Below, one piece after another: positions 14,974-24,489 of a stretch of DNA of 40,640 bases. The stretch's first letter is position 1, and every line of letters starts with the position of its first letter. Origin of the DNA: Collinsella sp. AF20-14LB (GTDB taxonomy: Bacteria; Actinomycetota; Coriobacteriia; Coriobacteriales; Coriobacteriaceae). The notes under the pieces were generated by a model. That model saw only the letters and a program-made list of their open reading frames with translations, did not search any database and was not told where the DNA came from. A program made the translations under genes and the position numbers. The stretch is from the NCBI RefSeq assembly GCF_003459505.1, contig NZ_QRWD01000022.1, forward strand, positions 1 through 40,640, in the 5' to 3' direction.

Positions 14974-17616
14974 ATGTTAGACCGTTTTACCGATCGCGCG
15001 CGCAAGGTCATGTCCATGGCCAAGCAGGAGGCGCTCGATCTTCATTCAAATAAGGTGGGTACCGAGCATCTGTTGCTCGCGCTCGCCAAGGAGGACGAGG
15101 GCATTGCCGCTGAGGCGCTGCGCTCGCTCGATATCTCCTACGACGACATCATGGATACCCTCAAAGAGGTCCAGACCACGGTTCCCGAGCCCAGCGAGGA
15201 GACCGAGGCTGCCAAGCTTGCCTTTACGCCGCTCGTCATTAGCGTGATGGAGCGCTCCTTCCGCGTGGCACGCGAGAACAACCAGACCTACGTTTCGACC
15301 GAGCACTTGCTGATCGGCATCGTCGAAGAAGGCAACGGCATGGCCATGGACATCCTCATGCGCCTGGGCGTGTCGTCTGCTTCCATTAAAAAGGCCATCG
15401 AAAAGCTCACTGCCAAGGATCAGGACAAGAAGCGTCCGCTCGCTGGCGCTGGCGCTGGTCGTCCCGGTGCGGGCCTGCCGTTCTTTAGCGGCTCGGATGC
15501 CTCTCAGCAAAAGGGGGGCGGCACCGACACGCTCAAGCAGTTCGCCACCAACCTCACGCAAAAGGCGCGCGACGGCGAGCTCGATCCCGTGATTGGCCGC
15601 GAAAAGGAAGTCCAGCGCATGATGGAGATCCTTTCGCGCCGCACCAAGAACAATCCGCTTATCTTGGGCGATCCCGGCGTGGGCAAGACGGCTATCGTCG
15701 AGGGCCTGGCGCAGCAGATTGCTGCTGGCAACGTGCCCGAGAACCTCATGAACCAGAATATCTGGACGCTCGACCTGCCGGGCCTCGTGGCGGGCGCCAA
15801 GTATCGCGGTGAGTTTGAGGAGCGCCTCAAGAACGTGATCCAAGAGGCCACCGAAGCCGACGACGTCATCCTGTTTATCGACGAGATGCACACCATCATC
15901 GGTGCCGGTTCTGCCGAGGGTTCTATCGATGCGAGCTCTATGCTCAAACCCGTGCTCGCGCGCGGTGCTTTCCAGATCATTGGTGCCACCACGGCTGAGG
16001 AGTTCCGTAAGTACCTCACTAAAGATCCGGCCTTTGAGCGCCGCTTCCAGACCATCGATGTCGAGGAGCCGAGCGTCGAGGACACGGTCAAGATCCTGAC
16101 CGCGCTCAAGCCGCGCTACGAGGAGCACCACCATGTGCGCTATACGCAGGGTGCTATCGAGGCCGCCGCGAACCTTTCCAACCGCTACATCCAGGATCGC
16201 TTCCTGCCCGATAAGGCCATCGACCTCATCGACGAGGCCGGTGCCCGCGCTCGCATCGCCGCGAATCGCGCGCCCGAGCCGGTGCGCGAGGCCGAGCATC
16301 GTATAGAGGAGCTCAAGGCCGCCGCGCAGGAGGCCACCGAGAGCGATGACATGAACAAGGCCGCCGAGATCACCGAGCAGCAGAAGGCCGCCGAGATTGA
16401 ACTCGCCGAAGCCAAGGCCGCCTGGACCGCCGAGCTCGACGCCAGCCCGCTCACCATCGACGTGAGTCAGATTGCCGACATCGTGTCCGTGACCTCTGGC
16501 GTGCCGGTTTCCTCGCTCACCGAGAGCGAGAGCCGTCGCCTGCTGCAGACCGAAAGCGTGCTCGAGACCCGCATTATCGGCCAGGACGAGGCCGTCGAGG
16601 CCGTCGCCAAGGCCGTGCGCCGCAGCCGCTCGCCGCTCAAGGACCCGCGTCGTCCCGGCGGCAGCTTTATCTTCCTGGGTCCCACCGGCACGGGCAAGAC
16701 CGAGCTCGCCAAGACGCTCGCCGAGTATCTCTTTGGCAGCAAAGACGCGCTCATCAGCTTCGACATGTCCGAGTTCGGTAGCGAGTTCGAGGTCTCCAAG
16801 CTCATCGGTAGCCCTCCGGGCTACGTCGGTCACGACGAGGGCGGCCAGCTCACCAAGGCCGTTCGTCGCCACCCGTACTCGGTCGTGCTGTTCGACGAGA
16901 TCGAGAAGGCGCACCCCGATATCTTCAACATCTTGCTGCAGGTGCTGGAGGAGGGCCGCCTGACCGATAGCCAGGGCAAGACGGTCGACTTCCGCAACAC
17001 CGTGATCATCATGACGTCCAATGTGGGCGCCCGCGAGATTGCGCAGGATGCGAGCGTGGGCTTTGGCACCACCGGCGAGCAGGGTCTCACGTCGAGTGAG
17101 ATCCGTGGTCGCGCGATGGGCGAGCTCAAGCGCCTGTTCCGCCCCGAGCTGCTCAACCGTATCGACGACATCGTGGTGTTCCAGAAGCTCTCGGGCGAGA
17201 ATCTCACCAAGATCGCGCACCTGCTGGTGGACGACCTGCGCCAGCGTCTGATTGCCAACGGCATGAACATCAAGCTCACCGATGCGGCCTATGACAAGAT
17301 CGTGGCCGAGGGCACCGACCTCACCAACGGTGCGCGTCCGCTGCGCCGTGCTATTCAAAAGCTCATCGAGGACCCGCTGTCCGAGGAGCTGCTGGCCGGC
17401 GAGTGGGGCGAGGGCGATACCGTCCTGTGCGACGTGGCCGATGGCAAGTTTGTCTTTAGCCACGGCACGGGCGAGATCCCGGCACCGCGTCCGGCGGGCA
17501 CGCTCGGTGGTGATACCGCCCCGGCGGCACCGCGCACTGGCAACGCCGCGCCCGTGAGCGGCGGCGTGACCTCGGGCCCCGGCGGCATGATGCAAGCCGG
17601 TTCCGGCGCGCTGTAA
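14974..17616 (+). CDS. clpC: ATP-dependent Clp protease ATPase subunit ClpC
   Basis: This Hsp100 unfoldase feeds proteins to the ClpP peptidase. The 880-residue product has the duplicated N-domain repeat (about 1-145), a glycine-rich linker (about 152-175), AAA module 1 with Walker A GDPGVGKT (232-239) and Walker B LFIDEMH, a middle helical segment rich in Ala/Glu (about 430-490), and AAA module 2 with Walker A GPTGTGKT (569-576) and [12 protein letters not shown] Gly/Ala/Pro-rich tail ends the protein. AGAGGA (14962-14967) precedes the ATG. No ctsR, mcsA or mcsB genes adjoin it, unlike the Bacillus operon, and no CtsR or CIRCE box was recognised upstream. Confidence 0.95.
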   Translation: MLDRFTDRARKVMSMAKQEALDLHSNKVGTEHLLLALAKEDEGIAAEALRSLDISYDDIMDTLKEVQTTVPEPSEETEAAKLAFTPLVISVMERSFRVARENNQTYVSTEHLLIGIVEEGNGMAMDILMRLGVSSASIKKAIEKLTAKDQDKKRPLAGAGAGRPGAGLPFFSGSDASQQKGGGTDTLKQFATNLTQKARDGELDPVIGREKEVQRMMEILSRRTKNNPLILGDPGVGKTAIVEGLAQQIAAGNVPENLMNQNIWTLDLPGLVAGAKYRGEFEERLKNVIQEATEADDVILFIDEMHTIIGAGSAEGSIDASSMLKPVLARGAFQIIGATTAEEFRKYLTKDPAFERRFQTIDVEEPSVEDTVKILTALKPRYEEHHHVRYTQGAIEAAANLSNRYIQDRFLPDKAIDLIDEAGARARIAANRAPEPVREAEHRIEELKAAAQEATESDDMNKAAEITEQQKAAEIELAEAKAAWTAELDASPLTIDVSQIADIVSVTSGVPVSSLTESESRRLLQTESVLETRIIGQDEAVEAVAKAVRRSRSPLKDPRRPGGSFIFLGPTGTGKTELAKTLAEYLFGSKDALISFDMSEFGSEFEVSKLIGSPPGYVGHDEGGQLTKAVRRHPYSVVLFDEIEKAHPDIFNILLQVLEEGRLTDSQGKTVDFRNTVIIMTSNVGAREIAQDASVGFGTTGEQGLTSSEIRGRAMGELKRLFRPELLNRIDDIVVFQKLSGENLTKIAHLLVDDLRQRLIANGMNIKLTDAAYDKIVAEGTDLTNGARPLRRAIQKLIEDPLSEELLAGEWGEGDTVLCDVADGKFVFSHGTGEIPAPRPAGTLGGDTAPAAPRTGNAAPVSGGVTSGPGGMMQAGSGAL

Positions 17617-17641
17617 GGCGTGGCGACAATTTGATACGCGC

Positions 17642-17676
17642 AATCGAGGCGCTCCGGAAAGGGCGCCTCGATTTGT
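17642..17676 (+). terminator. Terminator of clpC
   Basis: AATCGAGGCGC (17642-17652) pairs perfectly with GCGCCTCGATT (17663-17673), followed by TGTAG. The stem is strong but the T-run is short. Confidence 0.75.
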
Positions 17677-17830
17677 AGAGCTGCGGAAGTTGTGACCGTT
17701 ACGCTATACGGTCCACCGTTAGCCGATGATGCGAGGGCGCTCGGCGTTTTCGACTGGTTTATGCACGCAAAGTCTGGGAATATACAAGGCGCATGTCTTA
17801 CTGTCTAACCAGTTGCGCCAAGGAGGCACC

Positions 17831-19288
17831 ATGGATTACAAGATCACCGGCTACGAGCCCGCCCAGCTGTTCCATTTCTTTGAGGAGGTCAGCGCGATCC
17901 CCCGTGGGTCTGGCAACGAGAAGGGCATCAGCGATTTCCTGGTTGCGTTTGCCAAGGAGCGCGGCCTCGATGTGTACCAGGACGAGGTCTACAACGTCAT
18001 CATTCGCAAGCCCGCTTCTGCCGGCGCCGAGAATGCCCCGACTGTGATGCTGCAGGGCCACATCGATATGGTGTGCGACAAGTTGGGCTCTGTTGAGCAC
18101 GACTTTACGACCGACGGTATCGACCTGGTCGTGAAGGACGGCGTCCTCACCGCTAACGGCACCACCCTGGGCGCCGACAACGGTATTGCTGTCGCTCTGA
18201 TGCTTACTGTGCTCAACGACGATTCGATTGCTCACCCCGCCCTCGAGTGCGTATTCACCACCGATGAGGAGACTGGCCTGGTCGGCGCCGAGACGCTCGA
18301 CAAGTCCCAGATTAGCGCCCGCACCATGATTAACCTTGACTCCGAGGAAGAGGGCGTTGCCACCGTCAGCTGCGCTGGCGGCGTCGTTGTTACCTACACC
18401 TGCCCCATCGTGCGCGAGCACAAGACCGGCAGCACCCTCACGCTCGACATCTCCGGCCTACTGGGTGGTCATTCCGGCAACGATATCAACCTGGAGCGCG
18501 GCAACGGCAACCTCATCATGGCCCGCATCATCGACCGCCTGATGGTCGCCGGCGAGCCCGCCATCGTTAGCTTTAACGGCGGCACTAAGGACAACGCCAT
18601 CAACCGTGAGTGCAAGGCCGAGCTGGTTTACGCCGACCACGCTGCCGCCGAGGCCGCGGCCCAGATCGCAAAGGACATCATCGCCGACGTCACTGCCGAG
18701 CTCGAGGTCTTCGACCCCGGCTTTACCTGCACCGTCGAGATTGCCGACGACGCCGAGGTCGAGGCCATGGATCAGAAGTCCGCGCTTGCCCTCATCCGCG
18801 CCCTGCGTCTTGCCCCTAACGGCGTGATTCGCCGCAACGTCGCCACTGACGGCTCCGTCGAGGTTTCCTCCAACATCGGCGTGGTCGCCACTTCCGACGA
18901 CCAGGTCAAGATCATGCTGTCCCCGCGCTCCTCGATCACCTCGCTGCAGAACGAGTTCAAGGACCGCCTGCAGACGCTGGCCGATGTCTTGGGCTTCGAC
19001 GCCAAGTTCGAGTTCGAGTATCCCGGCTGGAGCTATGCCGAGCATTCGCCGGTCCGCGACGTTTTTGTCGAGAGCTATCGCGAGCTCTTTGGCTCCGAGC
19101 TGCGCATCGAGTCCATTCACGCTGGCCTTGAGTGCGGCCTGTTTGCTGAGGCCCTGCACGGCCTGGACGCCATCGCCGTGGGCCCGACGCTCTCCGATGT
19201 CCACACCCCGGACGAGAGCATGGAGCTCGCTTCTGCCGAGCGCTTCTACGAGCTGCTCATCGACGTCCTCAAGCGCCTTGCCGCGTAA
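17831..19288 (+). CDS. pepD: Aminoacyl-histidine dipeptidase (PepD, peptidase M20C)
   Basis: A 485-residue zinc dipeptidase that cleaves Xaa-His and other dipeptides. Visible metal and catalytic elements are LQGHIDMV (His77 and Asp79), GADNGIAVA, the DEETGLVGAE catalytic glutamate region, LDSEEEG, a GGHSGNDI dimerisation-domain motif and a C-terminal HAGLECG with the last metal histidine. The ATG at 17831 is chosen because AAGGAGG sits directly before it; a longer frame from 17726 lacks a site. The protein has no signal peptide and probably acts on imported peptides in the cytoplasm. Confidence 0.92.
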   Translation: MDYKITGYEPAQLFHFFEEVSAIPRGSGNEKGISDFLVAFAKERGLDVYQDEVYNVIIRKPASAGAENAPTVMLQGHIDMVCDKLGSVEHDFTTDGIDLVVKDGVLTANGTTLGADNGIAVALMLTVLNDDSIAHPALECVFTTDEETGLVGAETLDKSQISARTMINLDSEEEGVATVSCAGGVVVTYTCPIVREHKTGSTLTLDISGLLGGHSGNDINLERGNGNLIMARIIDRLMVAGEPAIVSFNGGTKDNAINRECKAELVYADHAAAEAAAQIAKDIIADVTAELEVFDPGFTCTVEIADDAEVEAMDQKSALALIRALRLAPNGVIRRNVATDGSVEVSSNIGVVATSDDQVKIMLSPRSSITSLQNEFKDRLQTLADVLGFDAKFEFEYPGWSYAEHSPVRDVFVESYRELFGSELRIESIHAGLECGLFAEALHGLDAIAVGPTLSDVHTPDESMELASAERFYELLIDVLKRLAA

Positions 19289-19344
19289 GGGTCGCGCTAG
19301 CAGCAGTTCGAGCCACGTGCTAGCGGATTGCAAATGACATTACG

Positions 19345-19390
19345 AGAGGGGGCATCCGAACTTTTGCGACGGGTGCCCCCCTCTTCTTTT
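19345..19390. terminator. Bidirectional terminator between pepD and hipA
   Basis: GAGGGGGCA on the left pairs with TGCCCCCCTC on the right around a loop of about 19 bases, followed by TTCTTTT on the plus strand. It separates two convergent transcripts. Confidence 0.85.
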
Positions 19391-19413
19391 AAGAAATGTG
19401 GATTGATTGGCGC

Positions 19414-20718
19414 CTAGCCCATATCCGCCTTGATGAGGTCGAGGGTGCGCTGGCAGTTTTCGCGGACGGGGCCGAGCATGTGCTCGCGCAGGTCCGCCAT
19501 GCCGGGCAGGTCGGCGTATTCGTCCATGATCTCTTCCATACAAATGGGCACCTCGTAGGCGAGGTCCATCATGGTCGCAAAGCAAAACTTCTCGGATAGC
19601 CCGGCATCGGTGAGCGCCGCCTCCAGCGCGGGGTCGCCCATACCGTGGTATCGGCGGATAGCGCCTGGACCGATGCGCCCCACTCGATTTTCGCCGCCAA
19701 CGCTCATGGCAAGGCGCGCCCGGCGGCGCATACGTTCGTACGCCAAGCCCGATGCGACATCGTACATGGGTGCGAGCGCTGCGTTTGTGCCTTTGCCTAG
19801 GATGAGCGAGTAGTTTTTAGCGTGTGCGTCAGGCGCTCCGATAATGGCGTTATAGAACAACATATAGGTAAAAAGCACAAGATTCATGTGGTGGGGGACT
19901 GTGTTAATCAGTCGTTCTTGGATGTCTCGTGTGGTTGGTCCTCCGTCGGCGGTGTATTTCTGGCTTGGCAATACACCGAGCGCCTGGCAAAAGTCCTCCT
20001 GATGCAGCCTTTCGATATTTCCGCTGCTATTGACCATTCTGTCGTACCGTTCAACGACGAGCGCGGCTTCGTCTTCAAATGTGCAATAGGAGACGTTGGC
20101 AGTTGGAATGCCAACACGCCGAGCCGTTTTCATGCAGACGAATTCGTTTAAGGCCTGATGTTTGAACCCAACGACACCATTTTTGAAGATATGGGTAGTG
20201 GGGGATGACCCTAGACATTCGCACCATTGGCCATCATGCCAAGCTAGTGCAAATTTGCCTTGGTTGCCGCCCAGGGACCAGCTTTCGTTGGAGCCCATCC
20301 ATGTCTCTCTTTCGTCATCGCGAATTGCTTTGAGCTTGTGAGCGATTTGAGAATTGGTAAGCGGGCGGTATGCCGAGACCCTGCCGCGGGCGGCGCCTAA
20401 TTGATCGGTTCGACAAAACTGAACGGCCCCTGCGCAGTCAAGACCGATATGGCACAAGAGGGCGACGGGGTTGTTGGATGCAACGTCATACTCGGCGGCA
20501 ATAGCGCGACGCTGCTCTTGGCTGTCGGGCAAAAGGCCAAATAGGAACGGGCGGACGATGTTATGGCCATACGTGCGATTGGAAAGCGGCATTGTAAGCG
20601 ATAGTGGTGCTCCGCGATAGGTTGGGGCGTATACAAAGCTGCAGAGTCCATGCTCGTCTTGCCGGAGAGTGCCTGCGATTTCGCCACAAATGAGGGTCGC
20701 AAGCTCCATCTCTGCCAT
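19414..20718 (-). CDS. hipA: HipA-family toxin kinase
   Basis: HipA toxins are Ser/Thr kinases that, in E. coli, phosphorylate glutamyl-tRNA synthetase and induce dormancy. The 434-residue product has the HipA N-domain (GLLPD 61-65, IGLDCAGAV 91-99), a phosphate-binding loop SLGGNQGKFAL (148-158) with Ser148 at the place of the E. coli autophosphorylated Ser150, ERYDR (223-227), the catalytic loop GAPDAHAKN (294-302, Asp297 and Asn302) and metal-binding PMYDVAS (317-323, Asp320). All key residues are present, so it is probably active. The ATG directly follows the antitoxin stop codon, indicating translational coupling. The cellular target is unknown. Confidence 0.92.
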   Translation of the reverse strand: MAEMELATLICGEIAGTLRQDEHGLCSFVYAPTYRGAPLSLTMPLSNRTYGHNIVRPFLFGLLPDSQEQRRAIAAEYDVASNNPVALLCHIGLDCAGAVQFCRTDQLGAARGRVSAYRPLTNSQIAHKLKAIRDDERETWMGSNESWSLGGNQGKFALAWHDGQWCECLGSSPTTHIFKNGVVGFKHQALNEFVCMKTARRVGIPTANVSYCTFEDEAALVVERYDRMVNSSGNIERLHQEDFCQALGVLPSQKYTADGGPTTRDIQERLINTVPHHMNLVLFTYMLFYNAIIGAPDAHAKNYSLILGKGTNAALAPMYDVASGLAYERMRRRARLAMSVGGENRVGRIGPGAIRRYHGMGDPALEAALTDAGLSEKFCFATMMDLAYEVPICMEEIMDEYADLPGMADLREHMLGPVRENCQRTLDLIKADMG

Positions 20719-21150
20719 TTATTTCACAACCTTACAGCCAAAGGAGAGGTCTGAAGTGTCGGAAAGGCCTTGCTCGGCTGCGATTTGGGCCAGCAAGGCA
20801 CCATAGGAAGATGGCGTTCCCTGTCGAGCGGGTCGTCTGCCTACGCTTGGCTTTGGCAGGGCATTCGAGTTCGCGATAGGGAGGTCCGCTTTCGTCGTCG
20901 GATGTTCGGAGGGCGATGCGATGGAGTCGTTATCGCTTTGCGCAAAGAGACCTATGCCGAGTGCGTTAAAGACGGACAGCAACTTGTCGAGTCGAATGCC
21001 GGTGGCGTCTCCTAGCTCGAGCGATGCGAGCAGGCGCTCCGAAACACTGGCCGTTTTGGCGAGGGCGGCACGGGTGAGACCCTGAGCCTCGCGTGCCTGG
21101 CGCACGTAGATGCCAGCTTGGCGCGGTGTGGTGATGGGAAGGGTATTCAC
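20719..21150 (-). CDS. hipB: HipB-type antitoxin, HTH DNA-binding
   Basis: A 143-residue partner of the HipA kinase. Residues about 10-70 form a Cro/CI-type helix-turn-helix (IYVRQAREAQGLTRAALAKT, then VSERLLASLE). The rest is a low-complexity linker and a C-terminal tail. HipB proteins bind operators in their own promoter and neutralise HipA. Translation starts at GTG 21150 with AGGAGATC before it. A long perfect inverted repeat lies directly upstream, as expected for autoregulation. The C-terminal extension (about residues 75-143) is longer than in E. coli HipB. Confidence 0.88.
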   Translation of the reverse strand: MNTLPITTPRQAGIYVRQAREAQGLTRAALAKTASVSERLLASLELGDATGIRLDKLLSVFNALGIGLFAQSDNDSIASPSEHPTTKADLPIANSNALPKPSVGRRPARQGTPSSYGALLAQIAAEQGLSDTSDLSFGCKVVK

Positions 21151-21164
21151 GGCGATCTCCTAAC

Positions 21165-21206
21165 ATGCAGACTTTTGCATATCAGTATGACATGCAAAAG
21201 TCTGCA
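21165..21206 (-). promoter_or_regulatory. hipBA operator: 15-bp inverted repeat
   Basis: TGCAGACTTTTGCAT and its exact complement ATGCAAAAGTCTGCA flank an 11-nt centre containing, on the minus strand, a CATACT -10-like hexamer. The repeat lies just upstream of the hipB ribosome site, where HipB-type operators are found. Confidence 0.75.
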
Positions 21207-21210
21207 CGAA

Positions 21211-21242
21211 AAGGCCTCATGCAAAACTTTGCATGAGGCCTT
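21211..21242 (-). terminator. Terminator of mntP
   Basis: AAGGCCTCATGCAA (21211-21224) pairs perfectly with TTGCATGAGGCCTT (21229-21242) around AACT. On the minus strand it lies 36 nt past the mntP stop and is followed by TTTTCG. Its inner part (ATGCAAAACTTTGCAT) echoes the hipBA operator half-sites, so it may also be bound by the antitoxin. Confidence 0.75.
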
Positions 21243-21278
21243 ATACTGGCGTTGAGTTTTGAGCGATTGTGTTTGGCG

Positions 21279-21857
21279 TTACAGCGCCAAAATCCCCAGA
21301 TGCTCAAGCAAGATCTTAAGTCCGATGAGGATGAGCACGATGCCGCCCACGATGGTGGCAGGTTTTTCGTAGCGCGCGCCAAAGGTGTGGCCGATCGCTA
21401 CGCCGGCGACGGAGAAGATAAACGTTGTGACGCCGATAAGCGATACGGCGGGAACGATGTCGACCGAAAGCGCGGCGAACGAGATGCCCACGGCCAGGGC
21501 GTCGATTGAGGTGGCGATGGCGAGGATCAGGTACTCGCTCAGTTCAATCTTTTCGGCATTCTTGCCGTCGCCTTCATCCTCGTCCTCGGTAAAAGCCTCC
21601 CACAGCATTTTGCCGCCGATGAAGGCCAAAAGGATAAAGGCAATCCAATGGTCGATGGGGCCGATGATGCCTATAAACTGGCTGCCAAGCGCCCATCCGA
21701 TCACGGGCATGCCGGCCTGGAAGCCGCCAAAGAACAGGCCGAGCACTACGGCGACCTTAAGGTTGATCTTCTTCATGCCAAGGCCCTTGCAGATGGATAC
21801 GGCAAAGGCGTCCATCGAAAGGCCAATGGCGAGCAGCACGAGCTCTACGAGTCCCAT
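21279..21857 (-). CDS. mntP: Manganese efflux pump MntP
   Basis: A 192-residue inner-membrane Mn(II) exporter. It has six hydrophobic segments in two homologous halves, each with the family acidic motif: GLSMDAFAVS (Asp16) in helix 1 and ATSIDALAVG (Asp119) in helix 4. An acidic cytoplasmic loop rich in Asp/Glu lies around residues 88-105. The ATG at 21857 follows GGAGGGAG; the frame could be read further upstream but that would run through the riboswitch terminator. The upstream Mn riboswitch gives strong independent support for the assignment. Confidence 0.93.
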   Translation of the reverse strand: MGLVELVLLAIGLSMDAFAVSICKGLGMKKINLKVAVVLGLFFGGFQAGMPVIGWALGSQFIGIIGPIDHWIAFILLAFIGGKMLWEAFTEDEDEGDGKNAEKIELSEYLILAIATSIDALAVGISFAALSVDIVPAVSLIGVTTFIFSVAGVAIGHTFGARYEKPATIVGGIVLILIGLKILLEHLGILAL

Positions 21858-21910
21858 GGTTTGGCTCCCTCCTTGCGGGCGAACCCGCGTGTACTTCTGA
21901 CAGGGGAGCA

Positions 21911-21956
21911 ACAAAAAAGACCCGTGGCGTACGCGCTGCGCGTACAACCACGAGTC
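21911..21956 (-). terminator. Riboswitch expression-platform terminator
   Basis: On the minus strand GACTCGTGG pairs with CCACGGGTC (one G-U pair) and encloses GTACGCG/CGCGTAC, followed by TTTTTTG. It sits between the aptamer and the mntP ribosome site, so the switch probably works by transcription termination, with Mn binding favouring read-through. Confidence 0.88.
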
Positions 21957-22048
21957 TCGTTCATTAAGGCAAGCCAGGCCGCATCGGCCAGTATGTTGAC
22001 TTGCCGCGCCACCGGAGGCGAACCCGGTCACGCGACTACTCCCTCATT
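21951..22048 (-). ncRNA. yybP-ykoY manganese riboswitch aptamer
   Basis: Read on the minus strand, the leader of mntP contains both conserved loop sequences of the yybP-ykoY class: GGGAGTAG (22043-22036) and GTCAACATACT (22000-21990), separated by a GC-rich helix (ACCGGGTTCGCCTCCGGT) and followed by a closing helix. This class binds Mn(II) and commonly controls MntP-type exporters. The class match is from remembered consensus; a covariance-model search was not possible. The adjoining stretch 22049-22206 shows nothing else beyond the disA ribosome site. Confidence 0.85.
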
Positions 22049-22206
22049 CATGTGAATCCCGATGCTACCACATGAACAGCTCATTTGGGTTGAGGCTCTC
22101 AGCGGTGTTCGCTCATTCTGTAAGCATCGGATTTCGCGAGCGCCGCGGGGACAAACCGTGAGAAACTATTTAGCGTTTATGGAGCGTATGCGATGGGAGC
22201 GATGCC

Positions 22207-23274
22207 TTGGATAAGAACGAGCTGCAAAAGCGTATGGAACAGGCCATCCGCCTGACGGCACCTGGTCAGCCGATCCGCACCGCCCTCGACATGATCATCG
22301 CCGGTCACCTGGGTGCCCTTATCTGCGTCGGCGACACCGAAAACGTGCTCGCTGCCGGTAACGACGGCTTCCCACTCAACATTTCGTTCACCTCGAACCG
22401 CCTGTTCGAGCTCTCCAAGATGGACGGTGCCATCGTTATCGACGGCGACCTCACCCAGATCCTGCGCGCCAACTTCCACCTCAATCCCGATCCCTCGCTT
22501 GCCACGAGCGAGACGGGCATGCGTCACCGCACTGCCGCTCGCATGTCGGTGCTCACCGATGCCATCGTGATCTCGGTCTCGGCCCGTCGTGCCGTCGTCA
22601 ACGTGTACGTTCACGGCAAGAGCTATGAGATCCAGCCCGTCACCACCATCATGAGCTCGGTCAACCAGCTCGTCGCCACGCTTCAGACCACCCGTCAGTC
22701 GCTCGACCGCTCCCTGCTGCGTCTGACGGCCCTCGAGCTCGATGACTACGTTACGCTCGCCGATATCACCGGGATTTTCTCGAGCTTCGAGATCATGCAG
22801 CAGGCAAAGACTGAGCTTAAGGATTGCATTGTCAAGCTGGGCAACCAGGGCAAGCTCGTGCAGATGCAGCTCGAGCAGCTCGCCGGCTCCAGCATGGATA
22901 CCGAGTACGACCTGATGATTCGCGACTATGCGAGTGATTCCTCCGAGGCCAATGCCGAAAAGATCCGCGCCAACCTGAGCCGTATGACGCCTAAGGACCT
23001 GTCCGACCCACAGCATGTGGCGGCGGTTCTGGGTTACGACGACCTGGACGAGGACTCCGTCATGACGCCGCTGGGCCTGCGCACGCTTTCGCGCGTGTCT
23101 GTTGTGCGCGACGGCGTGGCCGAGAAGATCGTCGACGAGTACGGCTCGCTGCAGGAGCTCATGGATGACATCAGCGAGGATCCGGAGCGCCTGGGCGACT
23201 TTGGCGTCAACAACCCTGCCATTCTTGCGGACTCCCTGTACCGCATGAAGGGCACCAAACAGGGGAACGCATAA
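22207..23274 (+). CDS. disA: DNA integrity scanning protein DisA, diadenylate cyclase
   Basis: DisA joins two ATP molecules into cyclic di-AMP and slows when it meets branched DNA. The 355-residue product has the cyclase motifs DGA (73-75) and RHRTA (106-110), a helical middle domain, and a C-terminal helix-hairpin-helix DNA-binding region (about 290-345, GLRTLSRVSVV). All catalytic motifs are intact. The only in-frame start is TTG at 22207, preceded by GGGAG (22195-22199); an in-frame stop at 22171 rules out a longer form. The stop overlaps the ispD start by one base. Confidence 0.93.
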   Translation: MDKNELQKRMEQAIRLTAPGQPIRTALDMIIAGHLGALICVGDTENVLAAGNDGFPLNISFTSNRLFELSKMDGAIVIDGDLTQILRANFHLNPDPSLATSETGMRHRTAARMSVLTDAIVISVSARRAVVNVYVHGKSYEIQPVTTIMSSVNQLVATLQTTRQSLDRSLLRLTALELDDYVTLADITGIFSSFEIMQQAKTELKDCIVKLGNQGKLVQMQLEQLAGSSMDTEYDLMIRDYASDSSEANAEKIRANLSRMTPKDLSDPQHVAAVLGYDDLDEDSVMTPLGLRTLSRVSVVRDGVAEKIVDEYGSLQELMDDISEDPERLGDFGVNNPAILADSLYRMKGTKQGNA

Positions 23275-24002
23275 TGGCGCCCGTATGCGCCGTGGTCGTT
23301 GCCGGCGGCAGCGGCCAGCGCTTTGGAAATCCCGGCGGCAAGCAGCTCGTTAACGTGGCGGGCCGTCCGCTCATGAGCTGGTCCATCCGCGCGTTCGATC
23401 GTAGCAACAAGGTCGGCCACATCGTGGTGGTGTGCCCTGCCGAGCGCCGTGCCGAGATGCGCCGCCTGGCCATCAGCCCGTATTCGTATGACACGCCCAT
23501 CAGTTTTGCCGATGCCGGCGATACCCGCCAGGATTCCACCCGTGCCGGCGTGCATGCGGTTCCGGCGGGTTTCGAATATGTCGCCATCCACGACGGCGCC
23601 CGTCCGCTCATCACGACCGAGGCCATCGATCATGCGATCGACGTGCTTGTGGGCGACCGCTCGCTCGACGGTGTCGTGTGCGGTCAGCCCGCGATCGACA
23701 CGCTCAAGATCGTCGACGGCGATAATATCGTGGAGACGCCGCCGCGTGAACTCTATTGGGCTGCACAGACGCCGCAGATCTTTGGCGTCGACGCTATGAA
23801 GCGCGCTCACGCCGCTGCTATCGCCGAGGGCTTTATCGGTACCGACGATTCTTCGCTGGTCGAGCGCATGGGCGGGCGCGTTCGCTGCGTCCAGAGCCCG
23901 CGCGATAACCTTAAGGTGACGGTGCCCGAGGACCTGCGTCCCGTAACCGCGATTCTGCTCGGTCGCATGGCCGAGGGAGAGGACCTTCCCCATGTTCAGT
24001 AA
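23274..24002 (+). CDS. ispD: 2-C-methyl-D-erythritol 4-phosphate cytidylyltransferase
   Basis: IspD couples MEP to CTP in isoprenoid precursor synthesis. The 242-residue product has the nucleotide-binding N-terminus VVVAGGSGQRFG followed by GGKQ (usually PKQ), then IHDGARPL and a later VVCGQPAIDTLK region typical of the family. Its ATG shares one base with the disA stop and its last 11 bases overlap ispF, so disA, ispD and ispF are translated as a coupled set. Confidence 0.94.
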   Translation: MAPVCAVVVAGGSGQRFGNPGGKQLVNVAGRPLMSWSIRAFDRSNKVGHIVVVCPAERRAEMRRLAISPYSYDTPISFADAGDTRQDSTRAGVHAVPAGFEYVAIHDGARPLITTEAIDHAIDVLVGDRSLDGVVCGQPAIDTLKIVDGDNIVETPPRELYWAAQTPQIFGVDAMKRAHAAAIAEGFIGTDDSSLVERMGGRVRCVQSPRDNLKVTVPEDLRPVTAILLGRMAEGEDLPHVQ

Positions 24003-24486
24003 CCTGCGCATTGGCCACGGCTACGACGTCCACCGTTTGGTGGAGGGGCGTCGATGTATCATCGGCGGGGTCGACATCCCCTACGAGCGCGGCCTGCTGG
24101 GCCACTCGGATGCCGATGTGCTCGCGCATGCCTTGGCCGACGCCATTCTGGGCGCCTGCCGCGGAGGAGACATCGGCAAGCTATTCCCCGACACCGATCC
24201 CGCCTACGAGGGTGCCGATTCGATGGTGCTGCTCGCTCGCGTGATGGACTATGCGCGCGAGCTGGGCTTTGAGTTTGTCGATGCCGATTGCACCATTGCC
24301 TGTCAGCAACCCAAGATCACCCCGCACCGCGATGCCATGCGCGCCAACCTTGCCCATGCCCTGGGCGTTGACGTGGAAAACGTGGGCGTCGCCGCCACTA
24401 CGACCGAAAAGCTCGGTTGGGAAGGTCAGGGCGAGGGAATCGGTGCCTGGGCCGTCTGCCTGCTACAGAAAACCGTTAAGGAGTAA
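23992..24486 (+). CDS. ispF: 2-C-methyl-D-erythritol 2,4-cyclodiphosphate synthase
   Basis: IspF cyclises CDP-methylerythritol phosphate, releasing CMP. The 164-residue product starts with RIGHGYDVHR (metal-binding Asp12 and His14 region), then ERGLLGHSDADVLAHAL with the third metal histidine, and ends with the substrate-binding AATTTEKLGWEGQGEGI. The length is typical of stand-alone IspF. It overlaps ispD by 11 bases; IspD-IspF fusions are known, but here the frames differ and the proteins are separate. Confidence 0.95.
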   Translation: MFSNLRIGHGYDVHRLVEGRRCIIGGVDIPYERGLLGHSDADVLAHALADAILGACRGGDIGKLFPDTDPAYEGADSMVLLARVMDYARELGFEFVDADCTIACQQPKITPHRDAMRANLAHALGVDVENVGVAATTTEKLGWEGQGEGIGAWAVCLLQKTVKE

Positions 24487-24489
24487 CGA

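Noticed and set aside
15046..17643. 865-codon open frame opposite clpC, and similar long antisense frames opposite lysS, asnB and tuf
   Set aside because: They mirror highly biased real genes, have no ribosome sites, and their translations are repetitive Leu/Val/Gly-rich sequence typical of antisense shadows.
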